A stretch of DNA of 64,000 nt from Sinotaia quadrata (taxonomy: Eukaryota > Mollusca > Gastropoda > Architaenioglossa > Viviparidae): contig CM054179.1 of NCBI GenBank assembly GCA_028829895.1, positions 104,055,375 to 104,119,374 on the forward strand. Reading direction: 5' to 3'. Position 1 is the first letter of the stretch, and each line of letters opens with the position of its first letter. Of this stretch, positions 9,891-21,718 are shown in pieces. Made by a program: the position numbers and the translations under genes. The notes beneath the pieces are model-generated. The model was not told the DNA's origin. It was given only the letters and a program-made list of their open reading frames with translations, and searched no databases.

Positions 9891-10840
9891 CGGAGAACAG
9901 TGAAAACAACATACAAAACAGCACAATAGAAAAATGCTAACTTTTGGATAAATCTCAATACGTTTTTCAAGAGAATTAATTAATTTAAAAAATAAACGTA
10001 ACGAATAAGATTTTATTACAAGTCAATCACCACAGGACTGCACATATATAATGTAACAACAATGGACACAACAATTCTAAGAGAGTGGAGAAGAAAAGCA
10101 ATCCCCAAAGAAAAGGAACGAAAATAGGGCAAGTTAAGATATTACACATTTAGCGCCGTGGAAATCAACAATATGTAGTACGAAACACGTCCACTACCTG
10201 GACCGAGCTCCTCCTTAGTGGCCATTGTGACGTCACTGGACCAGATCCGTGCTTATGTGATGGATAGGGTGGTGGTTGGTTGTCAAAGCTGTCTGGCAAC
10301 AAGAGATTGATAAGATAACGTAAGAGTTCCAGACATATATATGACTTTACCAATCCTATCTCCAGACAGTCTGAACGAAGAAGAATTAGTACATTTCAAA
10401 GGAAACAAGTTCGAAATATCCAAATATTAAATAAATAAATAAAACACCCACCCCAACCCCGAACATCCAAACAATTACAACAGGATTTCAAAAAGTTACA
10501 CGCATAAATGAAGGAAGTAACATTTGATCGTTATGTGTATATACATATCAATACAGTATACTACATATGTACAAACACAAATTGTCTCACCTCAGTGTAA
10601 TGTCTTCAGTGAGTGCGATTGAATAATAGAGTGCCAAGATATACGTGGTCTGATTTCAGCACACCAAAGATTCTTATACTTTACAAGATTCCATTAGATC
10701 AAGAGTAAAGTTTAAAGTACATATTGCAAGCGAAATTACTTAATTATTACTAATAGTATCAAATATAAATAACTGTAAATTATTTTAACGACACTCTTAC
10801 TTACGAATAATATTATGATTTGAAACGACAAACCATCACT
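9891..10840. other. Intergenic DNA, no gene recognised
   Basis: AT-rich. Contains one perfect CRE palindrome TGACGTCA at 10228-10235 inside a slightly GC-richer patch (10150-10300). No start, splice or domain signal worth calling. Confidence 0.5.
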
Positions 10841-10935
10841 TATTAATCACATATAAGCTAACACATTTACTCTTATTAACCACATATAAGCTAACACATT
10901 ATTAACCACATATAAGCTAACACATTATTAGCCAC
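10841..10935. repeat. 26-bp tandem repeat, 3 copies
   Basis: TATTAACCACATATAAGCTA plus ACACAT repeats three times, the first copy separated by a few extra bases. The array ends exactly where the TGTGG start of the LTR-like repeat begins. Confidence 0.9.
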
Positions 10936-11340
10936 TGTGGTGGAGTAAATTTGCCTGTCCTTATTTCTAATCATTGTCACAGTCTGATAAAAATGTCCGA
11001 CTTGGTGACCTACTTGTTTGTTTACTTCAAATATTGAGATTTGAAAACCCTTTGTTCAAAGCTCTCCCCTATCGAGAAGCTTCCAGAACAGGTCAAGACG
11101 TTATGTAACTTTAGGCCCATTGTCTAGGTTCTAGAATCAACTACATACCACGCGATCAGTCACGTGATATGCTTTATGCTTTTCTATAAATGTTGGTGCA
11201 TGCTTCCGCTCCTTTACTGCGAGAAACAATTAGCTACACGTCACCACGTTAAGCTACTCGGGTCATGCGACAGCCGGCGAGTCAGATGAGAATCATACAC
11301 TTCGACTTCTCATAAAGGTACCCTTTTATCTAATTGTATT
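10936..11340 (+). mobile_element. Dispersed LTR-like repeat, copy A
   Basis: Starts TGTGGTGGAGTAAATTTGCC and shares about 36 bp of clear similarity, then weaker similarity, with copy B read from 2056 on the minus strand. Further on it carries TTCTATAAATG near 11180, which could be a TATA box, and a GC-richer stretch, both common in LTR promoters. No matching second LTR, polypurine tract or pol gene is visible. Boundaries to the right are uncertain. Confidence 0.4.
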
Positions 11341-12620
11341 CTGTATATCTTGACTATGTATGTATTTGTGCTATGTATTATATTATTTCCATATATGCTT
11401 GAGCACGGTTCAGAGAAATGACTGAAAACCTATAAGTTATGGAATATAAATTTATTGTAACTCTTTTCCATTGTAACTTTAATTTATATTGCTTTTAATT
11501 CACTAAGAGCCAGAATGCCTGTGCTCGATATGAATTTCTCATGTAATTCAATTATTGCATGTAATTTTAATTGTAAATTGTGAAGCGCTTTGCTGTTTGA
11601 ATTACCCCTTTTGTATGAACATTAATTTAACGTTGTAACTATTTTTATGATTCATACGTCATGCTGTTAAATGAAACATGCGTCATGCTGTTAAATGAAA
11701 CATGCGTGAGAAGATTACATTTTTTTCTAAATCTAATTGTAAACGACGCGAGGTCGAATTTCTAATTCAGAGCATTTAAACTGGGACGTGCTTGAGTAGG
11801 GAACGTGTTATCAGAAACTATATTAGGACACGTTTACTTTCTTCAGGTCGGTTCTGTCTTTGGGCTTGGTTTTGCTTTACCTTGCCTTGCTTGTTGTCCG
11901 CATCTTTGAATTGGACAAGTTGTCTTTGTCTTCAACCGAAGACCGGTATGAACTGGTTGAGCTCTAAGTGTGAGTTCTATTATTCCGAGAGTCCACGCCA
12001 CTGAAAACTCAAGTTCACTAGCGACATAAAAGGGACACCTTTTCCTGTAGGCCACGTGCTTCGCCGCTAGAGTAACTCAGTGAGATAGACGGACGGACTG
12101 AATAAAAGAGACCAGGCGAATACAGACAATACAGCTGAGTATTCCTCAGTCAATTCAATAATCACATGGAAACAATTGGCTATCTCTTCGCTTAAGAACG
12201 ATAAGCACGTACGTGCAAAGAATTGAGAAATAGACTTTTCGCGCTCGTATTTGATTGTTGTTAAATTGTTAAAACTTTATTAAATCTTATTTTCATTGTT
12301 AAACCTCTTAGTAGTTAATTTTTATGCATAATAGACCTATAGATTTTTCTTAGATTGAATGGGGGCGGATGAGCTGAATGACAATAACGAATGCATATTA
12401 ATTTAGAGGAACTTAACGACTTCAATCTAGCTAACGTTCGCAATTTATCAGTTTGTAAATTTGTCATCTGCACTACAAGACACACTTTTAAATTAGTCAA
12501 ATGATAAGTTGAGCAACCAGTCTGCATAGGATATGAGAGAAGGAATTAATTATCTTTAAAGTCCTTATTTATTCTAGGCAGGGTCTATAAATAAATACTG
12601 GAAACGTAACAATCATATAA
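11341..12620. other. Unassigned DNA, possibly an extension of the mobile element
   Basis: Contains a tandem doublet of CATGCTGTTAAATGAAACAT near 11657-11705 and a more complex patch at 11750-12250 that looks unlike the surrounding AT-rich spacer. No protein similarity recognised. Lying between copies A and C of the dispersed repeat, it could be internal retrotransposon sequence, but I cannot show this. Confidence 0.3.
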
Positions 12621-12624
12621 AATA

Positions 12625-13100
12625 TAATTGTTATATAATTTGCTAAATGTCAACTTGACATGACCTTCGGGTACTGTGCATGAAGATATTTTTTTGTAAG
12701 TACCAAAGTTACAATAACAACTCAGGTAAAGCATATGCTAGAACTTGCTGATGCATTCCAACCAGTTCCTAGTGGTGTAGTTTTTCTGACTAATAGTCTC
12801 ACACTTGCTCATAACAATTTCATCCAATGGGGATGGACTGAAATTTACCTGTTGAAGAAAGTTCCATATTCTAATCACTTTGATTTTGATGTAACTCAAG
12901 TCTGGTCATAAAGGCAATCATTAGCTTAAGGTAAGTTAACTGACTGATAAAAAAGAATGGACTTAGAAATATTTCACACGTTTGCTATTGATCTATGATT
13001 TGTATTAGAGAATGCTTAAATGAACCACTATTTCTATATTCACTAATTTGATTATGTTTGATCATTGGTATATTTCTTATGATGCATGTGTATCAGGATT
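12625..13100 (+). mobile_element. Dispersed LTR-like repeat, copy C
   Basis: Aligns in order with copy B (minus strand of 1440-2056): ATTGTTATATAA, AATGTCAA, GATATTTTT, GCTAGAACTTGCTGATGCA, AACCAGTTCC, CCAATGG, TTACCTG, TTCTAATCACTT, GGTCAT, GTTAACTGACTGAT and TTTGCTATTGAT all recur in the same sequence. The two are diverged, with several indels. The head motif GAGTAAAT is not clearly present here. Confidence 0.5.
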
Positions 13101-13222
13101 TGTAAGTTGAGAATGTGTCTAAGAGAGAAAGGAGTTTAGAGACGAAATGTGCCTAAAACTTAGCACTGCCCTTAATTTGACTTTGCAGAAAGGAGCGTGC
13201 CTTTTTGATGTTTTGTAACCTT

Positions 13223-13999
13223 GTATCCACTTCAGACTGCAATGACTGCTGTACTCTACCAGATCATATTGGTGCGTGTATCCACTTCAGACTGCAATGA
13301 CTGCTGTACTCTACCAGATCATATTGGTGCGTGTATCCACTTCAGACTGCAATGACTGCTGTACTCTACCAGATCATATTGGTGTGTGTATCCACTTCAG
13401 ACTGCAATGACTAATGTACTCTACCAGATCATATTGGTGCGTGTATCCACTTCAGACTGCAATGACTGCTGTACTCTACCAGATCATATTGGTGCGTGTA
13501 TCCACTTCAGACTGCAATGACTGCTGTACTCTACCAGATCATATTGCTGTGTGTATCCACTTCAGACTGCAATGACTGCTGTACTCTACCAGATCATATT
13601 GCTGTGTGTATCCACTTCAGACTGCAATGACTGCTGTACTCTACCAGATCATATTGCTGTGTGTATCCACTTCAGACTGCAATGACTGCTGTACTCTACC
13701 AGATCATATTGCTGTGTGTATCCACTTCAGACTGCAATGACTGCTGTACTCTACCAGATCATATTGCTGTGTGTATCCACTTCAGACTGCAATGACTGCT
13801 GTACTCTACCAGATCATATTGCTGTGTGTATCCACTTCAGACTGCAATGACTGCTGTACTCTACCAGATCATATTGCTGTGTGTATCCACTTCAGACTGC
13901 AATGACTGCTGTACTCTACCAGATCATATTGCTGTGTGTATCCACTTCAGACTGCAATGACTGCTGTACTCTACCAGATCATATTGCTGTGTGTATCCA
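13223..13999. repeat. 55-bp minisatellite, about 14 copies
   Basis: The unit contains GTATCCACTTCAGACTGCAA, TGACTGCTGTACTCTACCAG and ATCATATTGCTGTGT. Copies 1-5 carry TTGGTGCGTG or TTGGTGTGTG at the junction. From copy 6 onward all carry TTGCTGTGTG and are virtually identical. The period of 55 is not a multiple of three, so it does not encode a repeat protein. Confidence 0.97.
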
Positions 14000-15863
14000 G
14001 TGTTGTTGTCGAACTTATCAGTAAACGTCTTGCTAGATTGATTCCTGTGAATTCTGAGAGCCAATATGATGGAAATTTTAGATGTAAGCCAAGATCTTAC
14101 AATTTTATTATTTCTATTTAATTTCCTTTCGTAGAAATACTTACCATCCTTGAACTGTGTCGATGTCGGGGACTAAGATGACGATTTCTGAACACACGAG
14201 TCTTCTTTGTTCAGCTAAAGTCTATTTGCTGTTTATATTTCAACTTTTCAAGAATGAGTCGAAAATCTGACTTTTATACTCACTCTTCTACTTAAAAGCA
14301 AAAATCTCCATTTGTCACTTTCAATTTGCACTTATATTTGAAAAAGTTGAGGTGGTGGTGGAAATTTTGTGTGGTGGTGGTTATTTTTGTGAAGATTGTG
14401 AAGTTGTGTGGAGAGTGGAGCGGTGTTATATACACTCTCTACTACATAAATAAAGGATTAAATTTCAAATCCGTACCTCCTTTTAATTGCTAAAGTCCAT
14501 CCCCCTTTACTTAAATGTAAGCCTAGTGCTTTATCTCCCCCATCTTAAACAGGAAGTTTGTCTATTTACTTAATTAAGTATATTGCTACAGGTAAAAAGG
14601 CAACACTTTACATTTACCCTTATGAACGACATTTTCTCACAGGCATCAGATATCGCGATGAATTTGATCAGGAAGGAGCCAGGATCATTTTTTTTTCTTT
14701 GAATGCTGCGGTTTCTCTAAGACGCACGTGCAGTTTCCTTCATCCATGAATTTACTTTGATTTGTAATCCGCCGTTTTTCTGTTACTGGCTTTAGAAATG
14801 TCTAAGAGATGAAAGTGTAACCACATTATTTAAATGATTAGTGTTCATATATTATCAAATATTTGAGCTTACAGAAAAGAAGAGATTCTTTGGCCTTGGA
14901 CAACAGGACATGATAGTTTCCCGGATTTGTCATGTTTAAATATAAATTCAAAACAAAGCAATCGTTGTTTGCAAAAGGTTTTCTTAGAACGTGTTAAAAC
15001 TATTTTTGGAAACCAAGGGGAAAGAAATCCTCAAAGTGCTGTAAAATTGTAATACATTTCGTTTATTTTCTTTTACAACTAAGAATTTTAAGGAGAGTTG
15101 AGTTTTAAACTTACAAGAATTTTTTTCTTTAGTAAAACAAGATCTATCAGGCGGTTGCGAAAAATATTGTTTTAATTAATGAGTCTAATGAATACTATTA
15201 CCATGGAGAAAAAAGTGTACACAGAAATAATTTCTATTGCACGAGTGCACGCATATAAAAACGTGCAGATACGTGAACTCAATCAACACTCGCTCACCAC
15301 CCACCCAAATCCACTCACAACCCCTACCCACCCACCCACTCACTCACTCACTCACTCAAACGTTCAAACACAGACGCGAGTGTACCTGTAAAAAATAATT
15401 AATGTTAACAGTTTGCCTTTCACAAGTATTATCTTATCGATATCCTACCTCGCAAACGACACCCACCCACCCGCTACCAACTTCAGTAAATACGTAACAT
15501 TTACTTAGAAGTACTGGTCCTTCCTACTAGCCTAACGATCATTTACTAATGAGCTTAAAGGCGCGATTTCCTGAAACTTCCCACCCAAAACTAATTATAA
15601 CGTGCCGAGCCCAGTGTGCAATCTTCAACTGGCCCCAGGGCAGATTTACCTCCCGTTTTTTTTGGGGTAAGAGATGCCACTCAGTTTATATCGATGATGT
15701 GACGATGGCACAAACAAGAAAAACAACGCTATTAACCATTGTTCTGTAGATTCGCTTCTTTAATATGTATCATGCTCTGACAAAGAATTCTTCTTGATGA
15801 CGAATTTCTCATAGAAATGAAAGGGTCCGAGTGCACTCGTGAATGGTTACAGTATCAATGTCG
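14000..15863. other. Intergenic DNA, no gene recognised
   Basis: AT-rich, with a G/T-rich run near 14350-14410 and a CACCCACTCACT low-complexity stretch at about 15296-15360. Open frames of 60-70 codons here show no domain, signal or splice pattern. Confidence 0.55.
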
Positions 15864-16007
15864 AACTTTCCTTGACGACAATTGTCATACTAACTTTCCT
15901 TGACGACAATTGTCTTACTAACTTTCCTTGACGACAATTGTCATACTAACTTTCCTTGACGACAATTGTCATACTAACTTTCCTTGACGACAATTGTCAT
16001 ACTAGCT
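15864..16007. repeat. 28-bp minisatellite, 5 copies, each with a palindrome
   Basis: AACTTTCCTTGACGACAATT plus GTCATACT repeats at 15864, 15892, 15920, 15948 and 15976. Each unit contains the perfect palindrome GACAATTGTC. Confidence 0.97.
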
Positions 16008-16049
16008 TTGCTGAATGCGATGAAATTCCATAATCGGTAGGTTACGTTA

Positions 16050-16188
16050 CTCTATAAGGGCGTTGTGTGTATGCATATGTTTGCGTGTGTGCATATATAT
16101 ACATATATGTGCATGTGTGTGCGGGCAAGTGAGTGCGTGTGTATGTGTGCTTGTTTATGTGCATGTATGGATATGCATTTGTATATGT
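16050..16188. repeat. TG/TA-rich low-complexity tract
   Basis: Alternating TGTG, TATA and GCATGT words. The MITE that follows inserted at the end of this tract, and the tract resumes after it. Confidence 0.8.
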
Positions 16189-16383
16189 CAGGGGTGCATA
16201 AACCGCGGCCCGAGACAGGGCTCTATGCGGCCCCAGGAGTACTTTAGGATGTTACCATTATTACGAATGTAGAACACATTATATTATTTTATTATTTGTG
16301 TTGTTTTTTTCTGACTTGCCGCCCTCCACGCACTAACAGCTGGAAATTTGGCCCTCTTGCCTAAAAAAGTTTGTGTACCCCTG
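16189..16383. mobile_element. hAT-type MITE (195 bp)
   Basis: Starts CAGGGGTGCATAAACCGCGG and ends AAAGTTTGTGTACCCCTG. The ends are inverted repeats, CAGGGGTGCATAAAC against CAGGGGTACACAAAC (13 of 15). It is flanked by GTATATGT (16181-16188) and GTGTATGT (16384-16391), an 8-bp target duplication with one mismatch, the length typical of hAT transposition. Subterminal CGGCCCG and TTTGGCCCTC motifs resemble hAT non-autonomous families. No coding capacity, so it depended on a transposase in trans. Confidence 0.85.
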
Positions 16384-16790
16384 GTGTATGTATATGTGCC
16401 TGCCTAAATGAGTTTTACGTGTGACTTGAGAGAACTCTAGAACAGACATGCATTTGGTCGTCCAAGTATTGCGCATTCTGACAGAATTTTATTCTGCAAA
16501 GTTTTCAATTTTTTGGCATTGGAACTGTGATTTGCCATCCTGTCACGCCACTGAATAGTTATCTGTATTTTCACGGTTTCATTCTTTCAATCTCACATTA
16601 ATATATTACAAAAATTAATTCCTGGATTAAAAAATCAAAATACGTACTTCTTTGCCACATAATTTTTTTTTGCATTGAAATTTCTCTTCTGATCTCGGCA
16701 AATGTATGTGCAGGAACGGATTAAAAGAAATGTGTATGCGCGCAAGCTAAAATGAGTTTACCTTGCGACTATAGAGAACTCTCGAGTAGT
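16384..16790. other. Intergenic DNA, no gene recognised
   Basis: Spacer between the MITE and the degenerate array, without coding signal. Confidence 0.5.
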
Positions 16791-16794
16791 TTAT

Positions 16795-17560
16795 GCTGCT
16801 TGAGCTAACTCTGTACTGAGTAGTAAATGTCGTGACTTAAGAACAAATCTAAAATGAGTTTTGTATGTTGTGACTTAAGAACATATCTAAAATGAGTTTT
16901 GTATGTTGTGAATTAAGAACATATCTAAAATGAGTATTGTATGTTGTGAATTAAGAACGAATCTATAATGAGCAGTGAATATCGTGACTTAAAGTCTATA
17001 TTGAGCAGTGTATGTCGTGACTTAAGGACAAATCTATAATGTGAAGTGTATGTCGTGACAATTCTATTATGAGCATTGTATTTCGTGACTTAAAGACAAA
17101 TCTATAATGTTCAGTATATGTCGTGACTTAAAGACAAATCTATATTGACCAATGTGTGTTGTGACTTAAAGACAAGTCTATAATGATTAGTGTATGCCGT
17201 GATTTAATGACAAATCTATATTGAGCAGTGTATGTCGTGACTTCAGAACACATCTGCGCATTATATAAAGTGACTTCAGGTTAAATCTATAACGAATAGT
17301 TCATGCCCTGAATTAAAGACTCTCTGAGTACGTTTTTTGGAGAATAGAGCCAGCTGAGTACGTTTTTTGGAGAATAGAGCCAGCTGAGTTGTTTATACTG
17401 TGACTAGCCAGAATCCTGTAGTGAGTGATTTAACCGAGGATAAGAGAGAAATCTAAAAATGAGAGATTGATGTTGTTACTCTAACGAATAATTAACATTG
17501 ACATTAATTAACATTAGAACTCTAACGAATAATTAACATTGTGACTAGAAATAACTCTGG
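16795..17560. repeat. Degenerate minisatellite, units about 40 bp
   Basis: Recurring GTATGTCGTGACTTAAGAAC and AAATCTATAATGAGCAGT words, about 14 diverged units with indels. It passes into related short duplications (ACGTTTTTTGGAGAATAGAG twice near 17330-17385; AACTCTAACGAATAATTAAC twice near 17470-17540). Confidence 0.9.
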
Positions 17561-17900
17561 TTTTTGGTTTGGCTAGAGAGAACTATAAACCGAGTTATGT
17601 TTTTGGTTTGGCTAGAGAGACGAGTATGTTTTTCTGTGACTCGGGAGCTTTAAGACGAGTATGTTTTTCTGTGACTCGGGAGCTTTAAGACGAGTATGTT
17701 TTTCTGTGACTCGGGAGCTTTAAGACGGGTATGTTTTATGTGACTAGATAGAACCGTAGAAAGAGCTTTAAGACGAGTATGGTTTTACGTGACTAGATAG
17801 AACCGTAGAAAGAGCTTTAAGACGAGTATGGTTTTACGTGACTAGATAGAACCGTAGAGAGAGCTTTAAGACGAGTATGGTTTTATGTGACTATAGAGAA
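17560..17900. repeat. 35-bp and 49-bp related minisatellite units
   Basis: Units starting GAGCTTTAAGACGAGTATG occur at 17645 and 17680 with a 35-bp period, then at 17763, 17812 and 17861 with a 49-bp period. The longer form carries an extra 14 bp around TAGAACCGTAGAA. Confidence 0.93.
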
Positions 17901-18562
17901 CTACTGAATAATGAGAATGTGCACATCGTGGATCTTTTACTTATTGGGAATTATTTTTGTAAATAATTACAATCTGATGGGTGTATAAAGGAACACTGAA
18001 CGTTTCTGAAAACAAACACATAAAAATATATTACGTAGTGAAGACCATTGATTTCGTCTCCTTTTGAAAATTTAAAAATAAAATGCATTCGCCTATGTTG
18101 ACTTTCCTTCCAGTACTTCATTTGAGAGTATTTAATTCAGAGTTAATAACCTGTATACGATCACACATCTCCCATACTAAAATAAAACAACGCCCCTCTG
18201 AGCAAACACCCGGGACTTGCTATTAATTCTGAAACTCACCCAAAAAAAATATATTTGCTAAGCGCCAGAGCGAGAAGATTTGAAAAGAGATTTAATGATT
18301 TCCTGTCGTTAACAGGTTTGCTTGTGCTCGAATTCAAGAAATGAAACAAAATCAATTGTTCTTCTCAGTCTTAATTTCAGTGTCTGATTTAGGGGTTCAG
18401 TTCACCAGGCATTTTGTATTGTATTTTATTTGACAAGCAGAGAAATTAGTCTTCGTAATCCACTTTTCATGTATTTTATTGTACATTAATGTATGTTTGT
18501 GTTACTTCCATTTGTGTATCTATGCATGTATTTTCGTGAGCGTATATGAACATAAATGCATG
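17901..18562. other. Intergenic DNA, no gene recognised
   Basis: AT-rich spacer without coding or structural signal. Confidence 0.5.
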
Positions 18563-18696
<134 letters not shown>

Positions 18697-19414
18697 GTGT
18701 TTGCACTAAAAATGTTCTATAAAAGATAATCGAAATAAATTCGGCAACTTCTTTAGAATGTGTTTAAAGATGTTATTGATTTATTCTATAAACTATTTGT
18801 ACTATTTTACTCAGATCAGCCGACGACTCAGATGCTCATTGTTCTTCCTAATACATTTATGCATGCGCGTGTTTGTAAGTGTGAGGGTGTGTGCTAATAG
18901 ATTTTAAGTCGGTTCCTAAATGTTGTAAGCTTCACCAACAACGAACAACTTTCAATCAAAGGTATGTGTGGTCGATTCAGTATAAATTTGCAAAACTCAA
19001 GACATTGGGGTAATGTGTTTATAATTTTATAAAATAATTAATTGGAACAGGTTAGAAAACTTGATAACATACGAATAATAAAATCTATACTTAAGTATTG
19101 TAATTATAAAACCCTCATATAGATTAAGAATATATTTCTTTTATACACAGACATGTCTATTTTTCTTTTACTGGATATAGAAGTCAAATAAATAAAATTA
19201 AATAAAACTAACTCCAACCTTTCTCATCTTTGCCATACAAATAAAGTGATAAAAAGGAAAGAAATTTAAACTATGCTAACATATTCAGTTTTTGTTAAAA
19301 AAAAGAAATACAGTACCATCCGAAGATGAGTTAGAATGATGAATATCTCCATAGCATATTACTTTTTGTTTTATTAAATGCTATTGTACAACATTTCTTC
19401 TTCTGTTCAAAACA
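18697..19414. other. Intergenic DNA, no gene recognised
   Basis: AT-rich spacer. No coding signal. Confidence 0.5.
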
Positions 19415-19546
19415 AATAAGCAAATAAACAAATAAACAAACAAACAAATAAACAAATAAGCAAATAAACAAACAATTAAACAAATAAGCAAATAAACATA
19501 TAAGCAAATAAACAAATAAACAAATAAGCAAATAAACAAACAAAAA
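19415..19546. repeat. AAATAAAC/AAATAAGC tandem tract
   Basis: Four-base-phase repeat of AAATAAAC, AAATAAGC and AAACAAAC variants. Minus-strand Leu/Tyr/Cys-rich frames are artefacts. Confidence 0.95.
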
Positions 19547-20883
19547 TAAGAACGCCAAAATATTACAAAATTGTCTTTAATAGTGTATTTCTGATGCACA
19601 CGAAATGAATTCTTATAACTTTTGAAGCACATCAATAGTACCAAGGGACGTCAATCTCGACAACCCTTCGGTGTAAATGGCAATCAGAACTTGTTTCCTT
19701 CCATCAGCTGTTCTTCACTAGGCAATTTATTGAGGAATGTTTGCTCATGTCTGTTTGTAAATGAAGGTCAATAGCCCACACAAGCAAATTTGACTTCCCT
19801 TTATTTTTCAGTCCGAAAATGCATTAACACTAACAGCATTCAGCAAACCAACTCCGCCGTTGTATTTACAAAGAATTATTACTCTGGTGGTCTAGTTGAG
19901 AGACACAATAAATATTACCTCCCTTCGACAGTTAAAGATCTTAACGCATTTTCTAAATCAAAACATTCAAAAAGATAATTTTAATTACTGTACAATAAAT
20001 TTCAGTGTGGGTTGAATGGGAAAGAAAAGAGTTCAGTTTTCACTTTATAAATAGAGCTATAAAATATTTATATAGTTTGCTTTTATTTTACTTAACTGGT
20101 TTTTCTTGAGTCTCATGTTTTAAACACATGAATGAAATACTTAATAGCAGCCTTCTAAAAATTCACCAATGAAACTATCTTCTGTTGTCTGGATAATTTC
20201 TATTTTATTAATACTGAAAACAGACCTGCAACTTCCAACTGCTGTTTCGTTGAATTTAATAGTATCACACTTACGTAATATTGTACTGACTAATTCTACT
20301 AGTGAGCACGTTTTAACAGTTTAAATGAGTACATTTTAGTATTTTACAGGAAACGAGTGTTTGTTTCAGAAACTATTAACTGAAGACTTGTCAAATTATA
20401 CTGTCTTTTGAGCAATTCAGTCTCTCAGAACATGCGTTGAAGTATTGTTTATAGATCATATACCTAACGTTTTTATTTTGTGTGTGTGTGTGTGTGTACA
20501 AACAATTACAAAGATGTTAAAGGAGGTTACAGTTATCATAACAAAATCTTTTTTATATTAATAATATTGAAAAATTACTGTTAGAAAATTATTTCCTAGA
20601 TTGCTTGCACTTAACCTCAAAACCACATAATTTATAAGTGGGGTTGATCAGATTAAAATATTACGCCAAAATTCTAAGCCGAAAATATAGATGATTGCAA
20701 ACTGATCATGAAAGCAATGTGAAATAAATAAAACAGATTGTTGGAAACTAAATATTGCGATGACTCGTGTTTAAAGTTTGTTACACTCCTTAACCGCTTC
20801 CTTCCCCTCCCTTTACTGACACCTCAAACTACTAAATAATCATCAGTAAGTGTAGAGATACGCTAACAACTGAACATATAAAT
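19547..20883. other. Intergenic DNA, no gene recognised
   Basis: AT-rich, with a short TG run near 20481-20497. An open frame at 19790-19978 lacks motifs. No other signal seen. Confidence 0.5.
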
Positions 20884-21455
20884 ATAAGTAAAGAATTACA
20901 CAACTAAATGTAAAGATAAATAAACAATAAAACAAATAAATGCAAGATAAGTAAAGAAGGAAAGAAGTAAATGTAGTGAGAGATAATCAATGAAACAAGT
21001 AAATGTAGAGAGAGAGATAAACAATGAAACAAGTAAATGTAAAGACAGATAAACAATGAAATAAGTAAATGTAGAGATAGATAAACAATGAAGCACGTAA
21101 ATGTAGAGATAGATAAACAACGAAACAAAGTAAATGTAGAGAGAGATAAACAATGAAACAAGTAAATGTAGAGAGAGAGAAACAATGAAACAAGTAAATG
21201 TAGAGATAGATAAACAATGAAGCAAGTAAGTGTAGAGACAGGTAAGAAATGAAGCAAGTAAATGCAAAGATAGGTAAACAATGAAACAAGTAAATGTAGA
21301 GACAGGTAAGAAATGAAACAAATAAATGCAGAGATAGGTAAATAATGAAACAAGTAAAGGTAGAGATATGTAAATAGTGAAACAAGTAAATGAAGAGATG
21401 GGTAAACAATGAAATAATCAATGAAACAAGTAAATGTAGAGATAAGTAAACAGTT
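20884..21455. repeat. 32-bp minisatellite, about 17 copies
   Basis: GAAACAAGTAAATGTAGAGA plus TAGATAAACAAT, with 1-4 substitutions or small indels per copy. Because the unit lacks stops in all minus-strand frames, it yields three overlapping false frames of 140-180 codons. Confidence 0.96.
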
Positions 21456-21681
21456 ACATTACTAAAAAGCTGGACAACTACAGAGCCAATCCAGTACCAC
21501 TGCACGTTACACGCATTACTGATTAAGACAAAGTTGGTCATTAGGAGTAGCAGTTATTCAAACTGGCTTGGTACACTTATGCATTCTCAGTTATCAGTCC
21601 TTGCTTAGTATACTTACGTATAGGCACTTATGAGCCCTTTATTAGTATAAGTATGTATTGGAAATTATTTATCAGTCCTTA

Positions 21682-21687
21682 TTTATT
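21682..21687 (-). terminator. Candidate poly(A) signal of receptor 3
   Basis: TTTATT on the plus strand reads AATAAA on the minus strand, about 30 bp after the stop codon. A second copy lies at 21638-21643, about 75 bp after it. The second is the more usual distance. Confidence 0.4.
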
Positions 21688-21718
21688 ATACCTATGTACG
21701 GCCCAGAACGAATGCGCT

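Noticed and set aside
13223..15000. CRISPR-like regular repeats (55-bp array and others)
   Set aside because: The units are contiguous with no variable spacers, and the genome is eukaryotic; these are minisatellites.
20896..21541. Overlapping 141-184 codon minus-strand frames rich in Leu, Phe, Tyr and Ser, resembling a membrane protein
   Set aside because: All arise from the 32-bp minisatellite, which lacks stops in every minus frame.
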